Of a stretch of DNA of 64,000 bases, positions 61,802 through 64,000 are shown piece after piece. Within the stretch, counting starts at the first letter, position 1. Each line of letters starts with the position of its first letter. The notes beneath the pieces were generated by a model. That model worked only from the letters and a program-made list of their open reading frames with translations. It did not search any database and had not been told where the DNA came from. The DNA is from Marinomonas ostreistagni. GTDB lineage: Bacteria > Pseudomonadota > Gammaproteobacteria > Pseudomonadales > Marinomonadaceae. Made by a program: the position numbers and the translations under genes. Where the stretch lies: contig NZ_JAFEKF010000002.1 of the NCBI RefSeq assembly GCF_016888445.1, positions 310,001 to 374,000 of the forward strand, written 5' to 3'.

Positions 61802-61941
61802 ACAGTCTCTTTTTGTTCACTGGGCGCAACGCACCAACGAGAGGTCGTGGTGCGTGTGTGGCGTGGCTTTGAGTTAGGAATAGTGTGGCGTCTTTTGTTG
61901 GCTCAGGCTAGCCCTATTCCGACATGCAATTTAGGATTTGC

Positions 61942-62382
61942 TTAGGCGGCGTTGGCAAGGGCTTGGTCGATGCTGTCTTCTAGTTGGCGCAAGCGGTTGA
62001 GCTCTTCTAATAGGCGCTGTTCGAGGTTTTTGAAGTTGAGCGGCAAGCTGCGCTGGCAGACGTTGTGACCTTCACCGATGACTTGGTAATCTTTCCAGCT
62101 GTTAATGCGCTCGCCTTCAAGGGCTAAAAATTCGGCCATAAAGCGCTCGCGATTAGGGCAATCTTCTTCGGCGTGTAGACACACAGGGAAGGCTTTCTTT
62201 TTGATTTGTGGTTCTTCGATGTACGTCTCAAAGTGCACGCCACCTTGGTTGTGGTTGTACCAAGTGTCTTTGTACAGCTGGATATAAGGGCCGCGATTGT
62301 AAATTTCCCAGCCATCGTCAAACCAGCTGGTTTTTTTGAGGGCTTGTTCTAGGTTGCGAAATACTTTTTTGATGTCTTTCAT
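61942..62382 (-). CDS. Uncharacterised 146-residue protein with Zur-like box upstream
   Basis: Soluble, Trp/Tyr/His-rich in the first half (KKTSWFDDGWEIYNRGPYIQ and YNHNQGGVHFETYIEE). Two or three potential metal residues sit in FPVCLHAEEDCPNRERF (Cys, His, Glu, Cys at about 73-81), followed by a helical C terminus (LEQRLLEELNRLRQLEDSI). No family recognised. A strong Zur-like palindrome lies 52 bp upstream of its start, and the zinc GTPase gene follows on the same strand after 140 bp. A link to zinc starvation is therefore likely, though its action is unknown. GAGAGAG precedes the ATG. Confidence 0.83.
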   Translation of the reverse strand: MKDIKKVFRNLEQALKKTSWFDDGWEIYNRGPYIQLYKDTWYNHNQGGVHFETYIEEPQIKKKAFPVCLHAEEDCPNRERFMAEFLALEGERINSWKDYQVIGEGHNVCQRSLPLNFKNLEQRLLEELNRLRQLEDSIDQALANAA

Positions 62383-62433
62383 CGCTCTCTCTCGGGGCTT
62401 TCAAGGCATGATGCGACACGAGGCGGTCGCTTA

Positions 62434-62454
62434 AAATGTTATAATATATCATTT
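62434..62454 (-). promoter_or_regulatory. Candidate Zur-binding site
   Basis: The 21-bp imperfect palindrome has left half AAATGTTATA and right half TATATCATTT around a central A. It matches the gammaproteobacterial Zur consensus (GAAATGTTATA-N-TATAACATTTC) in nearly all core positions. It ends 52 bp upstream of the 146-residue protein's start codon, and the zinc GTPase gene lies further downstream on the same strand. Only one such strong box was seen in the region. Confidence 0.7.
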
Positions 62455-62540
62455 AATTGGCGGGTGACAGAATGCAAATGTGACAGCTTCAGGGAGTGTG
62501 TTTTAACGCGGCGGGATTAGTCGCTTTCAAAGCGTGAGCG

Positions 62541-62561
62541 CATTATAATCAAATGATAATG
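62541..62561 (+). promoter_or_regulatory. AT-rich dyad upstream of RHH gene
   Basis: CATTAT (62541-62546) and ATAATG (62556-62561) are inverted copies separated by nine bases, starting 44 bp before the RHH start codon. It could be the autoregulatory operator of the RHH protein, or a degenerate Fur/Zur-type site. The match to either metalloregulator consensus is weak. Confidence 0.35.
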
Positions 62562-62584
62562 AAAGATAGTAGAAAGGTTGCCTA

Positions 62585-62773
62585 ATGGAAAGTAAAACAG
62601 CCCGCTTTACGGTACTACTCGACCCACGCAAAAAGAAGGCGTTTGAGACGCTGTGCGCGGAACAAGATTTGACCCCATCGCAGGTGGTGCGTCAGCTGAT
62701 TCGTGGTTATTTAGAAGAGCACGATGTGGATTTTACCCAGCTTGATTTAGACGAGCCAGCGAAAAAAGACTAA
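62585..62773 (+). CDS. Ribbon-helix-helix (CopG-like) small protein
   Basis: 62 residues. The RHH pattern is clear: beta strand ARFTVLLDP (about residues 6-14), helix [13 protein letters not shown], then the turn [19 protein letters not shown]. Such proteins bind DNA as dimers and are often autorepressors or antitoxins, but no toxin gene is adjacent. The ATG is preceded by AAAGG at 6 bases. yjdM follows 82 bp downstream on the same strand. Confidence 0.85.
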   Translation: MESKTARFTVLLDPRKKKAFETLCAEQDLTPSQVVRQLIRGYLEEHDVDFTQLDLDEPAKKD

Positions 62774-62855
62774 AAATCGGCAAAGCATTATCATGTTATT
62801 GTCATTGCGTTATAATGTTTTGCTTATTACTCCTATTTTATTGAGGTTATTTAAT

Positions 62856-63191
62856 ATGAGCCTTCCAGCTTGCCCACAGTGCAGTTCTGAATACGTTTAC
62901 CAAGATCAGTCGCTACTGATCTGCCCTGAGTGCGCTTACGAGTGGGATCCAAACGAAGAGATCGTCGACGAAGATGCGCTGATCCTAAAAGATTCTGTGG
63001 GTAACTTACTTGCGGAAGGTGACAAGGTGACCTTGATCAAAGACCTGAAAGTAAAGGGCTCGTCTCAAGTATTAAAAGTCGGTACCAAAGCGACCATCAA
63101 ACGCTTTGTCGACGGTGACCATGACATCGACTGTAAAGTGGATGGCGCTGGCGACATGATGCTGAAATCTCAGTTCGTTAAGAAAGCTTAA
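62856..63191 (+). CDS. yjdM: YjdM (PhnA-like) zinc-ribbon protein
   Basis: 111 residues, the same length as E. coli YjdM. A zinc ribbon CPQC...CPEC occupies residues 6-27, followed by an acidic linker ([20 protein letters not shown]) and the SH3-like PhnA domain ([19 protein letters not shown]). Despite the old PhnA name it has no established phosphonate role. ATG at 62856 has GAGG about 9 bases upstream; the longer frame starting at 62793 runs through AT-rich leader and is rejected. A terminator follows. Confidence 0.94.
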   Translation: MSLPACPQCSSEYVYQDQSLLICPECAYEWDPNEEIVDEDALILKDSVGNLLAEGDKVTLIKDLKVKGSSQVLKVGTKATIKRFVDGDHDIDCKVDGAGDMMLKSQFVKKA

Positions 63192-63221
63192 CCCGTTACT
63201 GATAGCGCGGTTCGAGATGAG

Positions 63222-63250
63222 AAGGCCCCTAGCGATAGGGGCCTTTTTTA
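63222..63250 (+). terminator. Rho-independent terminator after yjdM
   Basis: A 9-bp stem AAGGCCCCT (63222-63230) / AGGGGCCTT (63237-63245), loop AGCGAT, then TTTTA. Confidence 0.9.
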
Positions 63251-63253
63251 TGG

Positions 63254-64000
63254 TTAGACTTCGATTCGGTTGCGACCATTACGCTTGGCGCGATAGAGGT
63301 TTTTGTCTGCTTGCTGAATTAAATCGCTTTGATTAGCCATGGTGTTGGAGCTAATACCACCACTAATAGTGACTGGGTGTTCTTGGCCTGGCAGGCGGAT
63401 GGTGGCAACGCATTGTTTGATGTGCATGGCGATCTCATAAGCCTGACGTGGACCGTAATGCGGCAGCAATAGCACAAGTTCTTCTCCGCCAAAACGACCT
63501 ACATGGCCTTGGTCTCGTACTTCACTCTTAATACACTCGGCGACTTTCTTAAGCACTTCGTCACCGAAAGGATGGCCATAGTTATCATTAATGGCTTTAA
63601 AGTGGTCAATGTCGAGCATAACGATACTCAGCGGTGCTTGTTGCTGTTGTGCTTGCTTGAGTAGTGTTTCGAGCAGCGCAGTAATATGGCGACGATTGTA
63701 CAAGCCGGTCAGCTCATCGTGCTGTAGCAGATGGTTGATGCGCTCTGTGGTTTGGTTCGAGGTGTGGGCTAGGGCTTTGAATTCCTCGTAAGCTACCTCG
63801 TCTTCGTTGATCAAGGATAGCTGAGCATTGTTGTGCTCTAAATTGCGAATAAACAGCTGTACGCTGTCGTTCATGCGCTTATACACATAGCGCGCCGCCA
63901 AAACACTTAATAGTAATAGTCCGCCAGCCAACAGCAGGACTTTATAAATGCCACTTAAAAGTTGCTGATAAAGCGCGTCTTGGTAATTGCTGATTTGGCG
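63254..64000 (-). CDS. Diguanylate cyclase, C-terminal part (5' truncated by window edge)
   Basis: The frame stays open to the right edge (position 64000), so the N terminus is outside. The visible part has a short end of an extracytoplasmic region (ISNYQDALYQQLLSG), a transmembrane helix (IYKVLLLAGGLLLLSVLAA), a coiled-coil linker, and a GGDEF domain with GGEEL and the DIDHFKAINDNYGHPFGDE run. The GGEEL variant keeps the residues needed for GTP and metal binding. The residues before it (RDQG) do not make an RxxD I-site. It probably makes c-di-GMP at the inner membrane; the signal is unknown. Confidence 0.92.
   Translation of the reverse strand, partial: RQISNYQDALYQQLLSGIYKVLLLAGGLLLLSVLAARYVYKRMNDSVQLFIRNLEHNNAQLSLINEDEVAYEEFKALAHTSNQTTERINHLLQHDELTGLYNRRHITALLETLLKQAQQQQAPLSIVMLDIDHFKAINDNYGHPFGDEVLKKVAECIKSEVRDQGHVGRFGGEELVLLLPHYGPRQAYEIAMHIKQCVATIRLPGQEHPVTISGGISSNTMANQSDLIQQADKNLYRAKRNGRNRIEV

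Noticed and set aside
61503..61877. 124-codon frame on the plus strand opposite the COG0523 gene
   Set aside because: It lies antisense to the conserved GTPase motifs, shows no family features and has no independent ribosome site.
62792..62824. Second Zur-like box upstream of yjdM
   Set aside because: Single half-sites such as ATGTTAT and GTTATAATG occur, but the two halves do not line up as a palindrome with the right spacing, so the match is no better than AT-rich background.

Overview
The window is an ordinary stretch of bacterial chromosome. It is densely coded, about half G+C by eye, and carries no rRNA, tRNA, phage, integrase or CRISPR array that I can see. The gene set (RsmC, YghU, type II IlvE, YjdM, YpeA-like GNAT, RarD, TRAP and BCCT transporters, two NhaC-type antiporters, HpxO-type urate hydroxylase) fits a marine or halotolerant gammaproteobacterium near the Oceanospirillales. 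I cannot name a genus from sequence alone.

Layout. 1-6.9 kb: end of a chemoreceptor, a cold-shock protein, a DUF1294 membrane protein coupled to a 7TMR-DISM diguanylate cyclase, a nitronate monooxygenase and a 558-residue orphan. 6.9-17.1 kb: a cupin gene, then a purine (urate) catabolism cluster. Leftward it holds OHCU decarboxylase, an amidase, an HpxW-like Ntn hydrolase, a TSUP permease, a PucG-type aminotransferase and allantoate amidohydrolase. Rightward it holds HIU hydrolase and HpxO, with a RpiR/SIS regulator converging on hpxO. 17.3-27 kb: an aldehyde dehydrogenase with a divergent LysR gene, two more GGDEF proteins, a second TSUP permease, a PCu(A)C copper chaperone, a GGCT-like protein and rsmC. 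27-33.4 kb: a DctPQM TRAP transporter, an Asp/Glu-racemase-like protein, a DadA-like dehydrogenase and an unassigned membrane protein, possibly one D-amino-acid or cyclic-amide system. 33.8-46.5 kb: PQQ glucose dehydrogenase, two NhaC antiporters facing each other, a di-haem peroxidase, drug/metabolite transporters, and LysR genes divergent from a TSUP permease and a GST. 46.6-60.7 kb: a calcium-binding-type protein, housekeeping enzymes, IlvE, a BCCT transporter, an HPP-family protein, and a MocR regulator divergent from an EamA permease. 60.7-64 kb: a zinc-type COG0523 GTPase downstream of an unknown 146-residue protein that has a good Zur-like box in front of it, then an RHH protein, YjdM and a truncated GGDEF protein.

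How the genes fit together. The urate cluster can be read as urate -> 5-hydroxyisourate (HpxO) -> OHCU (HIU hydrolase) -> allantoin (UraD) -> [allantoinase not present here] -> allantoate -> ureidoglycine (AllC) -> oxalurate plus glycine (PucG) -> oxamate/oxalate (amidase and HpxW). A 345-bp gap inside the cluster holds two large inverted-repeat elements in opposite orientation. Each folds as a three-way junction with related hairpin loops, and this is the most unusual non-coding structure in the window. A second small repeat family occurs twice (7285-7353 and 60705-60768). Its two ends are distinguishable and the copies are inverted relative to each other.

Starts were chosen by Shine-Dalgarno spacing. 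Functional calls come from remembered family motifs, without any database search.
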